A stretch of 48,750 nt of DNA from an archaeon (GTDB lineage: Archaea; Nanobdellota; Nanobdellia; SCGC-AAA011-G17; GW2011-AR20). This document shows positions 1 through 8,560 of the stretch, one piece after another (positions within the stretch are counted from its first letter, which is position 1; each line of letters opens with the position of its first letter). A program made the position numbers and the translations under genes. Below the pieces are notes generated by a model that did no database searches, was not told the origin of the DNA, and worked only from the letters and a program-made list of their open reading frames with translations. The DNA lies in contig NZCT01000024.1 in the NCBI GenBank assembly GCA_002688355.1, forward strand, positions 175,762 to 224,511, written 5' to 3'.

Positions 1-638
1 GGCATTGTAAAAAAATCTCCAACATTAATTTCTTCCTCAACTCCATCTAATGCAACTTCAGCTAACCTTCCTAAAGGAACATTAAATGTTTCACTAAATC
101 TATTTTCCTTAATAATAGTATTTTCTTTTTTAATCGTAATTGGATAATCTAAATTCACAATAGTATTAGCATCTCCAATACTAACACTAACTGTTAATTC
201 ATCAGAAGCATCAATATTATAACCAAATTCTTTTACTTGTTGAAAATCAATACAAAATCTTAAGTTATTTTCTAAGTAACTTTTAATTTCATTTTCCATA
301 TGACCAATTAAATTAGGTTTTCTGTTAAAACAAGCTGTGAAAGAATCAGTATGACATAAATAAGAAACTTTACTATCAAAATAATATTGATACAATCCAG
401 GGTCTACACTTCCCCCTTGTCTTCCAAGTAAATTAATAACCTCTGTACCGTGAAACTTAATACAAGATTCAACATAATCTTTTAAAGGCTGTAATTTACT
501 ATCATCATATTTAGCATCTTGTCTAATATCTTTAGCACTTTGATTAATCAAAAAATAAGCAACTCCAATTATTGCAACTATTATAATTCCAAGAATAATA
601 AATATAGTAACCTGTCCTCTCTTTTTACTATCAAACAT
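1..638 (-). CDS. Membrane-anchored secreted protein, C-terminus cut by window edge
   Basis: About 212 codons are open from an ATG at 638 to the left edge with no stop, so the gene is partial. The N-terminus is a short basic stretch (MFDSKKRGQ) followed by a hydrophobic helix at about residues 10-31. This is the class III signal/pilin-like anchor seen in many small archaeal surface proteins. The visible remainder is predicted to be extracellular and has scattered Cys residues (for example in a CIKF and a CHTDSFTAC context). I recognise no enzymatic motif. An exported or cell-surface role is inferred from topology only. Confidence 0.75.
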   Translation of the reverse strand, partial: MFDSKKRGQVTIFIILGIIIVAIIGVAYFLINQSAKDIRQDAKYDDSKLQPLKDYVESCIKFHGTEVINLLGRQGGSVDPGLYQYYFDSKVSYLCHTDSFTACFNRKPNLIGHMENEIKSYLENNLRFCIDFQQVKEFGYNIDASDELTVSVSIGDANTIVNLDYPITIKKENTIIKENRFSETFNVPLGRLAEVALDGVEEEINVGDFFTM

Positions 639-682
639 AATAGAATAGAAAAATAAAATGAATATTTAAAGCTATTGCTTAA

Positions 683-766
683 TTAGCAATATTTACAAAC
701 ATTACCAGTTTTTTTAACAGGTTTTTTCTTTGCCTTTGGTTTTGCTTTAGGTTTTGCTTTTGCCAT
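683..766 (-). CDS. 27-residue Lys/Ala/Pro-rich protein ending in CKYC
   Basis: A 27-codon frame is preceded by a strong Shine-Dalgarno sequence (GAGGTGAG on the minus strand, 773-780) at normal spacing, and a TATA-like element lies further upstream. The peptide opens with alternating Ala-Lys-Pro units (MAKAKPKAKPKAKKK), like a histone H1 tail. It ends with a Cys-X2-Cys pair in the last four residues. Such a composition could bind nucleic acid and the CxxC could bind metal or form a disulfide; both are inferences. It is too short for routine gene calling. The ribosome binding site is the main reason to accept it. Confidence 0.6.
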   Translation of the reverse strand: MAKAKPKAKPKAKKKPVKKTGNVCKYC

Positions 767-846
767 TTTTTACTCACCTCATGAATATTAATTTGTTTTA
801 ATAATTTAATCATAACTTAATTATAAACCTATCGTTTAACATTAAA

Positions 847-1116
847 TCAATTTACATCCCTATGTGTCTTATACATAAATGCAGAATCTTTACTATGTTT
901 CTTTAAAATCTTTATAACTTCTTTAAAAATATTTTCTGATGTAATTTCCTTCTTATTCTTAATCCATTTATTAACTTCTTTACTCACCTTATCGCATATC
1001 TTTTCAGCATCTTTTTTTTCCATATGTGTAGTTAAACAAGCATAATAACAACTCGCGTAAACTTTCTTAACATCAAACTTTTCCTTTTGCCCACCTCTTT
1101 TTACTATATGTTCCAT
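847..1116 (-). CDS. Stand-alone ATP-cone domain protein
   Basis: 89 residues make up a single ATP-cone fold, the nucleotide-sensing module found at the N-terminus of ribonucleotide reductases and in NrdR. The typical start is present: a V-K-R-x-G-x-x-E-x-F-D motif at residues 5-15, followed by helices and a basic C-terminal segment (KKHSKDSAFMYKTHRDV). There is no zinc ribbon, so it is not a full NrdR, and no reductase follows. It may sense ATP/dATP to regulate a partner encoded elsewhere. It lies downstream of the thioredoxin-like gene in what looks like one transcription unit. The family call is fairly secure; the role is unknown. Confidence 0.75.
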   Translation of the reverse strand: MEHIVKRGGQKEKFDVKKVYASCYYACLTTHMEKKDAEKICDKVSKEVNKWIKNKKEITSENIFKEVIKILKKHSKDSAFMYKTHRDVN

Positions 1117-1155
1117 TTAATCCAAAAGTAATTCTTTTCTTATAAACTTATTCAT
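1117..1155 (-). other. 12-codon micro-ORF exactly tiling two genes
   Basis: An ATG directly follows the TAA of the thioredoxin-like gene. The frame runs 12 codons (MNKFIRKELLLD), and its own TAA directly precedes the ATG of the ATP-cone gene. There is no base between any of the three frames. It could be a translational-coupling leader or simply chance in a 39-base gap. No ribosome binding site was noted for it. Confidence 0.25.
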
Positions 1156-1638
1156 TTAATTACTATTAATAGGACATTTTGTTAATTCACTCAAAGTTTG
1201 TAATTGCAATACTCCAATATGTTCACTTCCATTAATAATCCACGTAGGATAACTTTGAATACCTTTCTCAATACAAATTTGAGTTTGACTTCTATCTTGA
1301 TTAGAACATTCAACATAATTAACATTATCTATAGATTTACCAAATAAACCTTTTTGAGTAACACAATTTGGACACCAAAATGCACCATAGAAAATAGCAT
1401 CACTATCAGTTAAACATTGAGCAAAATCATCGTACTTACCAGGACCAGCAGATCTAGTATAACCAATAACTAAAGTTACAATAATTATAGCAATTAAAAC
1501 AAGATAAACAATATGTTTTCTTTTAATTTTTGATTCTTTCTTAGGTTCTTCTACAACTTTATGTTTTGATCTATTATGTTGTTCTAATGCTTCAATAGAA
1601 TTAAAATCTTTATTACACTCTTCACATTTGTTTTCCAT
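1156..1638 (-). CDS. C2H2 zinc finger fused to membrane-anchored thioredoxin-like domain
   Basis: Three parts are visible in 160 residues. Residues 5-26 form a classical C2H2 finger (C5, C8, H21, H26, with Phe and Leu at core positions). Residues 43-60 form one transmembrane helix preceded by a basic KIKRK stretch. Residues 68-158 form a thioredoxin-like domain with a CPNC active site (89-92) and a cis-Pro region (SYPTWIING). This Trx domain resembles the one often fused to VKOR. The topology implies the finger is cytoplasmic and the redox domain outside. It is likely a thiol oxidoreductase for exported proteins; the Ca2+ pump and DsbA-like gene lie upstream on the same strand. Confidence 0.8.
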   Translation of the reverse strand: MENKCEECNKDFNSIEALEQHNRSKHKVVEEPKKESKIKRKHIVYLVLIAIIIVTLVIGYTRSAGPGKYDDFAQCLTDSDAIFYGAFWCPNCVTQKGLFGKSIDNVNYVECSNQDRSQTQICIEKGIQSYPTWIINGSEHIGVLQLQTLSELTKCPINSN

Positions 1639-1678
1639 GTTTATAATGAAAACAACAATTAGTATTTAAAATTAATCC

Positions 1679-4303
1679 TTAATCAAACTCTTGCGTTACA
1701 TTTTTTATAATATGGTAACCAATTCTACTTAAAGCAAATACAATTACTACACCTATTAAAATTAATCCCCAATCAACTAATTCTAAAGGTATAACTTTCA
1801 AATATTTTCCCAATCCTGTATACAACACAATCACTTGTAATAATAAGGAAAAACCAACAGCTAATAATAAAAATTTATTTGTAAATACATTTTTCTTGTA
1901 AATACTTTCAACCATATAAATTCTAACCATCTCCAAAACAACTAAAGTTGTAAAAACCATTGTCTGAGCTTTTACTAAATCTATTTGTAAATATTTATTA
2001 AATAAAAATAAACTTAATCCAGTCATTAAAATTCCAATTAACAAAATATTATACCACATATTTCTAGAAACAATTCTTTCCTTAGGCTTCCTAGGTGCTT
2101 TTTTCATAACACCTTCATCAGCACTATCTAATCCTAAAGCTAAAGCAGGAAAACCATCTGTAATTAAATTAACCCACAATAAATGTATAGCAATTAATGG
2201 TATAGCAATATTTCCCCCAAACGTAAATCCAATTATTAAAGCAATAAATAAAATTAAAACCTCACCCATATTACTTGATAATAAATAATTAACAAACTTC
2301 TTTACATTATCATAAATACTTCTTCCTTCTTCTATAGCACTTACAATAGTAGCAAAATTATCATCCAATAAAATCATATCAGAGCTCTCTTTAGCAACAT
2401 CAGTTCCACTAACACCCATAGAAACACCTATATCAGCTTTTTTCAATGCAGGAGCATCATTAACCCCATCTCCAGTCATTGCAACAATCTCTCCATTATT
2501 TTGTAAAGCATCAACAATTTTAATCTTATGCTCAGGATTAACTCTTGCATAAATATTATATTTGTTTATTACATCTTTCAAATGTTCTAGCTTATCAATT
2601 TCCTGTCCAGTTAAAACTTTACCCTTTATACCTAACCTAGAACCAATTGCTTTCGCAGTTACAGCATGATCTCCAGTAATCATAATAACTCTAATTCCAG
2701 CTTCTTTACATTTTCTAATTGCAACTTTAGCTTCCTCTCTTTCAGGATCTATCATACCTTGTAATCCAACAAAAATTAATTTATTTTCTTCTAGTTTATC
2801 ACTTTCCTTATAAGCAAATCCTAAAACCCTTAAAGCATTTAATGCTAAATTCTCATTAACTTTCAAAATTTTATTTTTATCTTTCTCAGAAAGCTTTCTC
2901 ACTTTACCATTTTCATAAATTCTATCACAAACACTCAAAATTTTTTCAGGAGCACCTTTAGACATAATCATATTTTTATTCTGCCATTTATGTAAAGTCG
3001 ACATCATTTTTCTTTCAGAAGTGAAAAATTCTTCTTTCAATCTTTTTCTTTTCTTCTCTAAATTCTTTTTATCAATTCCAAATTTTCCAGCACTTACTAA
3101 CAAAGAACCTTCTGTAGGATCTCCAATTAATTCATGATCATCTTGAAACAAAGCATTATTACATAAAACTCCAATCTCTAATAAAAATTCTAATTCTTTA
3201 TCATTAACTTCTTGATCTTTATACAAAAACTTACCTTCTTTATCATAACCAGATCCAGTAACATCAATCACTTTTCCATTAACATAAATTCTTTGTACAG
3301 CCATTTCATTTTTAGTTAAAGTCCCTGTTTTATCCGATCCGATAACAGTTATTGAACCTAAAGTCTCAACAGAAGGTAACTTTCTAATTAACGCATTTTT
3401 CTTAACCATTTTTTTAACACCAACAGCTAAAGAAATAGTAACAACAGCAGGCAATCCTTCAGGAACAGCAGCAACAGCTAAACTAACTCCAACTAATAAC
3501 ATTTCTAAAAAACTTCCGCCTTTTAACGTACCACCAACAAAAACAATTAAAGCAACAACAATTACAATATAACCTAAAGTTTTCCCTAATCTATTTAATT
3601 TAATTTGCAACGGAGTTAAAGTTTGTTCTGTTCCCTCAATTAAAGTAGCAATTTTACCTATTTCTGTTTTCATTCCAGTTCCAGTAACTACAGCTCTACC
3701 TCTGCCATTAACAACAGTAGTTCCAGAAAAAATCATATTATCTTGATCAGCTATTTCACAATTTTCTTTTATTGATTTAACATTTTTAGAAATAGGAATA
3801 CTTTCCCCAGTTAATGAAGCTTCTTGTGTTTGTAAACTATTATTTTCAATTATTCTAGCATCACAAGGAATCTTCTTACCAGTCTCTAAAACAATCACAT
3901 CTCCAGGAACTAAATCTTTAGAATCAATTCTTTTAATCTTACTTTCCCTAACAACTTCAATATGTAAACTACTTAATTTTTTCAAAGCCTGAATACTTTT
4001 CTCTGCCTTATATTCTTGAATAAAACCTAATACTCCATTCAACAACAAAATTGCTCCAATAACTATTGAATCTATAAATTCTTTAAAAAATAGAGAAATT
4101 ACTAAAGCTCCAATTAAAATATACACAACAAAACTCTTAAACTGATTAATAAAAATTTTAAAAGGGGAAATTCTTTTACCCTCTTTTAATTCATTTAAAC
4201 CATATTTTTGCAATCTTAATTTTGATTCCTCTTCACTTAAACCATCTTTAGAAGTTTTTAATTCTCTGAAAACATTATCAACATCTTTTTTATAAAAATC
4301 CAT
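1679..4303 (-). CDS. Calcium-transporting P-type ATPase (P2A, SERCA/PMR1-like)
   Basis: At 874 residues this is a full-length P2 ATPase that pumps Ca2+ using ATP. All signatures are present: TGES (165-168, actuator domain), the phosphorylated Asp in DKTGTLT (D324), a KGAPE nucleotide-binding motif, and the [11 protein letters not shown] hinge. Ca2+-site residues match SERCA: PEGLP in M4 (281-285), N and E in M5 (SSNMGEV) and the N-x-x-TD motif in M6 (NLITDGFPA). N-terminal cation-ATPase and C-terminal membrane domains are complete. It is followed closely by the zinc finger-thioredoxin gene, so calcium handling and envelope protein folding may be linked. Confidence 0.95.
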   Translation of the reverse strand: MDFYKKDVDNVFRELKTSKDGLSEEESKLRLQKYGLNELKEGKRISPFKIFINQFKSFVVYILIGALVISLFFKEFIDSIVIGAILLLNGVLGFIQEYKAEKSIQALKKLSSLHIEVVRESKIKRIDSKDLVPGDVIVLETGKKIPCDARIIENNSLQTQEASLTGESIPISKNVKSIKENCEIADQDNMIFSGTTVVNGRGRAVVTGTGMKTEIGKIATLIEGTEQTLTPLQIKLNRLGKTLGYIVIVVALIVFVGGTLKGGSFLEMLLVGVSLAVAAVPEGLPAVVTISLAVGVKKMVKKNALIRKLPSVETLGSITVIGSDKTGTLTKNEMAVQRIYVNGKVIDVTGSGYDKEGKFLYKDQEVNDKELEFLLEIGVLCNNALFQDDHELIGDPTEGSLLVSAGKFGIDKKNLEKKRKRLKEEFFTSERKMMSTLHKWQNKNMIMSKGAPEKILSVCDRIYENGKVRKLSEKDKNKILKVNENLALNALRVLGFAYKESDKLEENKLIFVGLQGMIDPEREEAKVAIRKCKEAGIRVIMITGDHAVTAKAIGSRLGIKGKVLTGQEIDKLEHLKDVINKYNIYARVNPEHKIKIVDALQNNGEIVAMTGDGVNDAPALKKADIGVSMGVSGTDVAKESSDMILLDDNFATIVSAIEEGRSIYDNVKKFVNYLLSSNMGEVLILFIALIIGFTFGGNIAIPLIAIHLLWVNLITDGFPALALGLDSADEGVMKKAPRKPKERIVSRNMWYNILLIGILMTGLSLFLFNKYLQIDLVKAQTMVFTTLVVLEMVRIYMVESIYKKNVFTNKFLLLAVGFSLLLQVIVLYTGLGKYLKVIPLELVDWGLILIGVVIVFALSRIGYHIIKNVTQEFD

Positions 4304-4316
4304 AAATTAATATAAA

Positions 4317-4835
4317 TTATTTATTATTTAAATCTACCTTACACCCAACAAATAAATCTTTTGCTGTAAAGTAATAAGACAATCCCAATAAAATCATAAC
4401 ACTAATCCTTATTTCATTAATATATGTTGTAACAAAAGAAAATACACTTACACCTAACCCTCCAAGTAAAGTTATTATTGGAATTAATAAAGCTGAGCAA
4501 GTACATGTTCCCAAAAACAATCCAATAAAAGTTCCAAAAAAACCTCCAGAAGAATTTTTCTGAATTATTGGAGTCTTTAGTTTTACTTTACGATAAATTA
4601 TCATTGTAATTATTACACTTGAAATCAAAGGAACATATATTATATAGATCACATCTAAAAAACTAATAAAATTATTAAAATTAAATACAAACTTAGGAAA
4701 CAGAAATATTATTTGCATTAATATACCTAAAAAAAATAAAAAAATTATAAGAAGGAAAAAAAATAAAAAAAAATAATTTTTATTCTTCAAAACCAAAAGA
4801 CTATTCTTTATTAAATTCCCCATTTTAAAAAACAA
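4317..4835 (-). CDS. Small polytopic membrane protein with a CTC motif
   Basis: 172 residues with about four hydrophobic helices (roughly 21-45, 55-80, 97-118 and 122-160). A Gly-rich GTCTCSA motif sits at about residues 109-115, and a further Cys lies near the C-terminus. The gene lies 13 bases upstream of the Ca2+-ATPase and 14 bases downstream of the DsbA-like gene on the same strand, so the three are probably co-transcribed. The paired cysteines next to two redox genes suggest a thiol or metal role, but I do not recognise the family. A second start at residue 5 is possible. Confidence 0.65.
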   Translation of the reverse strand: MFFKMGNLIKNSLLVLKNKNYFFLFFFLLIIFLFFLGILMQIIFLFPKFVFNFNNFISFLDVIYIIYVPLISSVIITMIIYRKVKLKTPIIQKNSSGGFFGTFIGLFLGTCTCSALLIPIITLLGGLGVSVFSFVTTYINEIRISVMILLGLSYYFTAKDLFVGCKVDLNNK

Positions 4836-4849
4836 AAAATTAATAGAAA

Positions 4850-5707
4850 TTAACTTTCTATTAAAGTATCTAAGATTTGTTTAAATGTTGAAAATGGTAA
4901 TGCTCCACTTACTTTAAATCCTAAAGCATTATTCAAATCCCCACAAACAGTACCTTGAGGATCACAAACATTTGCATCATAAGATATAGTATCACCATCT
5001 AACTTACCAATTATAAATCCAGGCGTACCACTTACTCCAGCATTATTCCCATCTTGGAAATCTTGATTTACTTCATCAAGATATTTCTGAGAGTCGTAAC
5101 AATCAGTAAATTGTCCAACATCCAAACCTACATCAGAAGCCCATTGTCTTAAGTTACCTTCACTCAAAGAACCTTGATTTTCAAATATTATGTCATGATA
5201 ATCCCAAAATTTACCTTGTTCATTTGCACACTCAGATGCCAATGCTGCAGGCATAGCTAAAGGATGAAAATCTAATGGAAAGTGTTTGTAAACAAATTTA
5301 ACTTTTCCAGAATTGATATATTCTTCTTTTAACTGCGGTAAAGCATTAGCATAAGCTCTTCCACAAAATGGACATTCAAAATCTGAAAACTCTATAATAG
5401 CAATTTCAGCATCTTCATCACCCAATACAGTTTCACCTGCTGCGCTTGCACTTAATATTAATTCTCCTCCAGACGGAACATTATTTCCTCCATTACCTAC
5501 AATAGCTCCAGATCCTCCATTTCCAGAATTAGAACCTTGAAATCCTCCAGTTAAAATACTTATTAAAAATAAAGCCATGAATATAAAACTCACAAACATC
5601 CACATTGTACTTTTCTTAAACGTTACAGTTTCTTCTTTTTTATTATTTATAACTTCTTTACTAGTTGAAACTTCTTCTTTTGAAACTTCTTTATCATTCT
5701 CTTCCAT
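4850..5707 (-). CDS. Membrane-anchored DsbA-like thiol oxidoreductase
   Basis: 285 residues. An acidic cytoplasmic N-terminus (1-30) is followed by one transmembrane helix (35-53), a Gly/Ser/Asn linker (54-80) and a DsbA-type thioredoxin domain. The active site is CPFC (112-115) in the context FSDFECPFCGRAY. The inserted helical domain follows, then the cis-Pro loop (SGTPGFIIG). The family introduces or isomerises disulfides in exported proteins. The start at 5707 is supported by a GGAGGGG ribosome binding site five bases upstream and a TATA element. Extra Cys pairs (CANE, CYDS, CDPQGTVC) near the C-terminus may form structural disulfides. Confidence 0.92.
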   Translation of the reverse strand: MEENDKEVSKEEVSTSKEVINNKKEETVTFKKSTMWMFVSFIFMALFLISILTGGFQGSNSGNGGSGAIVGNGGNNVPSGGELILSASAAGETVLGDEDAEIAIIEFSDFECPFCGRAYANALPQLKEEYINSGKVKFVYKHFPLDFHPLAMPAALASECANEQGKFWDYHDIIFENQGSLSEGNLRQWASDVGLDVGQFTDCYDSQKYLDEVNQDFQDGNNAGVSGTPGFIIGKLDGDTISYDANVCDPQGTVCGDLNNALGFKVSGALPFSTFKQILDTLIES

Positions 5708-5740
5708 TAAAACCCCTCCAGATTTTTTAAAAGTAAAATG

Positions 5741-5751
5741 TTATTTATATA
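5741..5751 (-). promoter_or_regulatory. TATA box of the DsbA-like gene
   Basis: On the minus strand this reads TATATAAATAA. It lies 34 bases upstream of the ATG and is followed by the GGAGGGG ribosome binding site (5713-5719). Spacing fits a short-leader archaeal transcript. Confidence 0.5.
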
Positions 5752-5809
5752 CTTTACCTTTAATTATATTATAATTTTTATAGTAAAGATTAATAAATGT
5801 ATTGTTCAT

Positions 5810-7534
5810 TTATTCCAATAATAAATTACTAACATCACTTTTCTTTTTTAAGAATTTATTAACATCATAAGGAATTTTCTTTAAAGGTTTTGTACTTATT
5901 CTTATTCCATCCTCCTCAACATTACATATAATATTCATTTTCCATTTGTCTAAAGTTTCAGGAAAATCAACTCTATAATGAGCACCTCTACTTTCTTCTC
6001 TAAACAATGCACTTCTAATAATCATCTCACAAGTTGGTAACATATTTCTAATATCTAAAGCAGCTATTAAATTTTCATTCATTATTAAAGAATTATCAAC
6101 TTTAAATTTAAGTTTTTTATATTTATGTAATTTCTTCAAAGCTTTTTTCATATCTCTAGCTTTTCTTACAACACCAACATTTCTCCACATTAAATTTTGA
6201 ATATCCTTCTTAATCTTAATCGGATCTTTACCTCTTTCATTTCCTAATTTATGCATTATCTCCAAAACTTTATCATTAACTAAACTTTCATCTATCTTTG
6301 TAAATCTTATTGATTTTAATTCTTTTAAAATGTTTTTCCCTGTTAATTTTCCAAAAATAATAATCTCGGCCAGACTATTTCCACCTAATCTATTTGCGCC
6401 ATGAACTCCAGCTGTAACTTCCCCAATTGCAAATAAGTTCTTTATACTAGTTTTCCCAGTCTCATGATCAACATAAATTCCACCCATAGAGTAATGTGCC
6501 GTTGGAGCTACTTCCATCTTATCTTTAGAAATATCAACATTAACATAATCCTTAAACTGTTTATACATTCTAGGAATTCTTGATAAAATATATTTTTTAG
6601 GTTTGTAACTAATATCTAAATAAACACCTTTCTTTTTAGTTCCTCTTCCTTCTTTAATTTCATTATAAACAGCTCTAGCCACAACATCCCTAGCACTTAA
6701 CTCCATTTTTTCAGGAGCGTATTTTTCCATAAATCTTTGTCCTCTTTTATTTGTTAATATTCCACCTTCTCCTCTTACAGCTTCAGTAACAAGCAAACCT
6801 TCTGCTTCTTGAGGATAAACCATACCAGTTGGATGAAACTGAAACATCTCCATATCCATAAATTTAGCACCTAACTCATAGCCTAAAAAAATTCCATCTC
6901 CATTATTTTCCCAAAATCTTGAAGAACTTCTTTTATACATTCTAGAATGTCCACCAGTACATAAAACTACAATTTTACTATGGAAAATAATAAACTCACC
7001 ATTTCGAATATCTAATCCAATTGCACCATTAACTCTTCCCTTAGCATATAACAAAGAAACAATATAAATTTCATTTTTAAATCTTACTTCTCTTTTCAAA
7101 GTTTGATCAACTAATGAATCTAATATTGCCTTCCCAGTATAATCTCCAACAAAACAAGCTCTTCTATAAGTAGCAGCTCCAAAAAATCTTTGTGTAATCT
7201 TACCGTTAGTTTCTTTATGAAATTTAACTTTCCACTTTGCTAATTCTTTAACAGCGTCAGTCGCGTTTTTACATAAAACTTTGACAGCCTTTGCATCGTT
7301 AATATAGCCACCTTCTCGTATTGTATCAGCAGCATGTACTTGCCAAGAATCTTTTTTATCTAAGTTACCTAAAGCAGCATTTATACCTCCAGTAGCTAAA
7401 ATAGTATGTGCATCTCTCTTCTCGCATTTACCAACAACTAAAACATCTGCTTTATTGTCATGTAACTCAATAGCAACTCTCAAACCAGCTCCACCTGAAC
7501 CAATTATTAGAACATCAGATTTTTCAATATTTAT
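5810..7534 (-). CDS. frdA: Fumarate reductase/succinate dehydrogenase-type flavoprotein
   Basis: A two-electron flavoprotein that reduces fumarate or oxidises succinate. The first canonical start (TTG at 7483) would remove the FAD-binding GSGGAG loop encoded at 7484-7501. The frame stays open to an ATA at 7534, five bases after a strong ribosome binding site, so I extend it to there (574 residues). Other motifs: AHT-x5-GG with the His that carries covalent FAD (about residue 43 in the extended protein), FHPTG, TEAVRGEGG, SARDVVARA and HYSMGG. L-aspartate oxidases lack that His, which argues against NadB. No iron-sulfur or membrane subunit lies nearby, so the electron donor is unknown. Confidence 0.88.
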   Translation of the reverse strand: MNIEKSDVLIIGSGGAGLRVAIELHDNKADVLVVGKCEKRDAHTILATGGINAALGNLDKKDSWQVHAADTIREGGYINDAKAVKVLCKNATDAVKELAKWKVKFHKETNGKITQRFFGAATYRRACFVGDYTGKAILDSLVDQTLKREVRFKNEIYIVSLLYAKGRVNGAIGLDIRNGEFIIFHSKIVVLCTGGHSRMYKRSSSRFWENNGDGIFLGYELGAKFMDMEMFQFHPTGMVYPQEAEGLLVTEAVRGEGGILTNKRGQRFMEKYAPEKMELSARDVVARAVYNEIKEGRGTKKKGVYLDISYKPKKYILSRIPRMYKQFKDYVNVDISKDKMEVAPTAHYSMGGIYVDHETGKTSIKNLFAIGEVTAGVHGANRLGGNSLAEIIIFGKLTGKNILKELKSIRFTKIDESLVNDKVLEIMHKLGNERGKDPIKIKKDIQNLMWRNVGVVRKARDMKKALKKLHKYKKLKFKVDNSLIMNENLIAALDIRNMLPTCEMIIRSALFREESRGAHYRVDFPETLDKWKMNIICNVEEDGIRISTKPLKKIPYDVNKFLKKKSDVSNLLLE

Positions 7535-7539
7535 TCAAA

Positions 7540-7550
7540 TCACCTCTCCT
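7540..7550 (-). promoter_or_regulatory. Ribosome binding site that places the flavoprotein start
   Basis: The minus strand reads AGGAGAGGTGA here, a near-perfect match to the archaeal anti-Shine-Dalgarno. The next in-frame codon after the last upstream stop (TGA, 7537-7535) is ATA at 7534, five bases downstream. No ATG, GTG or TTG in the correct frame lies close by. Confidence 0.65.
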
Positions 7551-7603
7551 ATATAATAAAAAATTGAATATTAATAAATTTATGTTTCTTGATTTAATCA
7601 TTA

Positions 7604-8518
7604 TTATATTAATTTAGGAGTCATATTTTCATTCCATTCTAACAAAGGTACCAATTTATATGATATAAAATGTTTAACGTCTATATAAATAAAATTTGGA
7701 ATTATTGGTTTTTTGATCATTATCTCAGCAGGTTGTTCTACATGACTTTGTAATATAAATGTTATAGGCACATAGACATTTCTACAAAAATTTTCTATAT
7801 CTTGTTTAAAATTATCCACTCCGCCATAAGAGCTACCAAGTTTAAGATATACTCTATTTAAGAATTGTTTTAAATAATTATAATAAAAATTCTCAAAACT
7901 ATTAATGTAATCAGGTAAATCAAGATATTCTAAGAACGATGAATCAAGTTTTACTTGCAACAGTATAGCTCTATTCTTTTTTCTTAAAATTTTCCCAAAC
8001 CTAAATGCAACTTTTAAAAAATCTTTTTCTTCCTCTGTCAAGAAATTTTCTTTTTCTCTTAAATGTTCTATATCCCATGTAGCTTGCATATATTCTTCAT
8101 CCAATAATTCATATATGAATGAAGGTAAATCAACTGCAGAACCCACTTTTTTAACATTTTCAGTTGTTGCAAAATACAGTGGTTTTGAACTCATATCTGC
8201 AGTTATATCTTGATGCCAACCTTCAGTAGAAGATCCTCCTTTTGCTAATATCTTAGATATATTTTCTATTGCTCTTTTCATACCTTTTGGTAATCTTGAT
8301 GTGTCTAAACCATATTTTTTTATAAAAGGTAATAATAATATACTTGTACCATGATACAACCATGCTGATTTATCTTTAATATTATCATTCCATAATTTTG
8401 AGATAAAGATATAATGTTCTTCAACAAATTTATCTATGTCTATACTTTCAAGATATTTTCTATCTACATTTTTTATAATTTCACTCTTGAAATCTTCTTT
8501 AATTTTTTCAATAGACAT
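7604..8518 (-). CDS. Putative ADP-ribosyltransferase-fold protein
   Basis: 304 residues with no certain family. Three spaced motifs resemble the ART (PARP-like, H-Y-E) fold: WLYHGTS with H56 followed by a hydrophobic helix ending in YGL (54-71), PLYFATT with Y115, and a C-terminal PAEIMIKKPIIPNFI block with E265 before the usual I-x-P-x-x-I strand. The strand AILLQVKLD (184-192) fits the core sheet. By analogy it would transfer ADP-ribose or a phosphate from NAD-like substrates, possibly as a toxin or RNA modifier. It lies 42 bases downstream of the TrmB regulator on the same strand. The fold is inferred from motif order, with moderate confidence. Confidence 0.55.
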   Translation of the reverse strand: MSIEKIKEDFKSEIIKNVDRKYLESIDIDKFVEEHYIFISKLWNDNIKDKSAWLYHGTSILLLPFIKKYGLDTSRLPKGMKRAIENISKILAKGGSSTEGWHQDITADMSSKPLYFATTENVKKVGSAVDLPSFIYELLDEEYMQATWDIEHLREKENFLTEEEKDFLKVAFRFGKILRKKNRAILLQVKLDSSFLEYLDLPDYINSFENFYYNYLKQFLNRVYLKLGSSYGGVDNFKQDIENFCRNVYVPITFILQSHVEQPAEIMIKKPIIPNFIYIDVKHFISYKLVPLLEWNENMTPKLI

Positions 8519-8560
8519 TTTAAAACAATAATCATTATTGATTTAATAAATTTATGTTTT

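Noticed and set aside
5577-5774. 65-residue plus-strand frame
   Set aside because: It lies mostly opposite the DsbA-like gene and its hydrophobic composition is the mirror of that gene's charged N-terminus; no ribosome binding site.
5810-7534. L-aspartate oxidase (NadB)
   Set aside because: The covalent-FAD His and the SDH/FRD-type motif set are present, which NadB lacks; nadA and nadC are not nearby.
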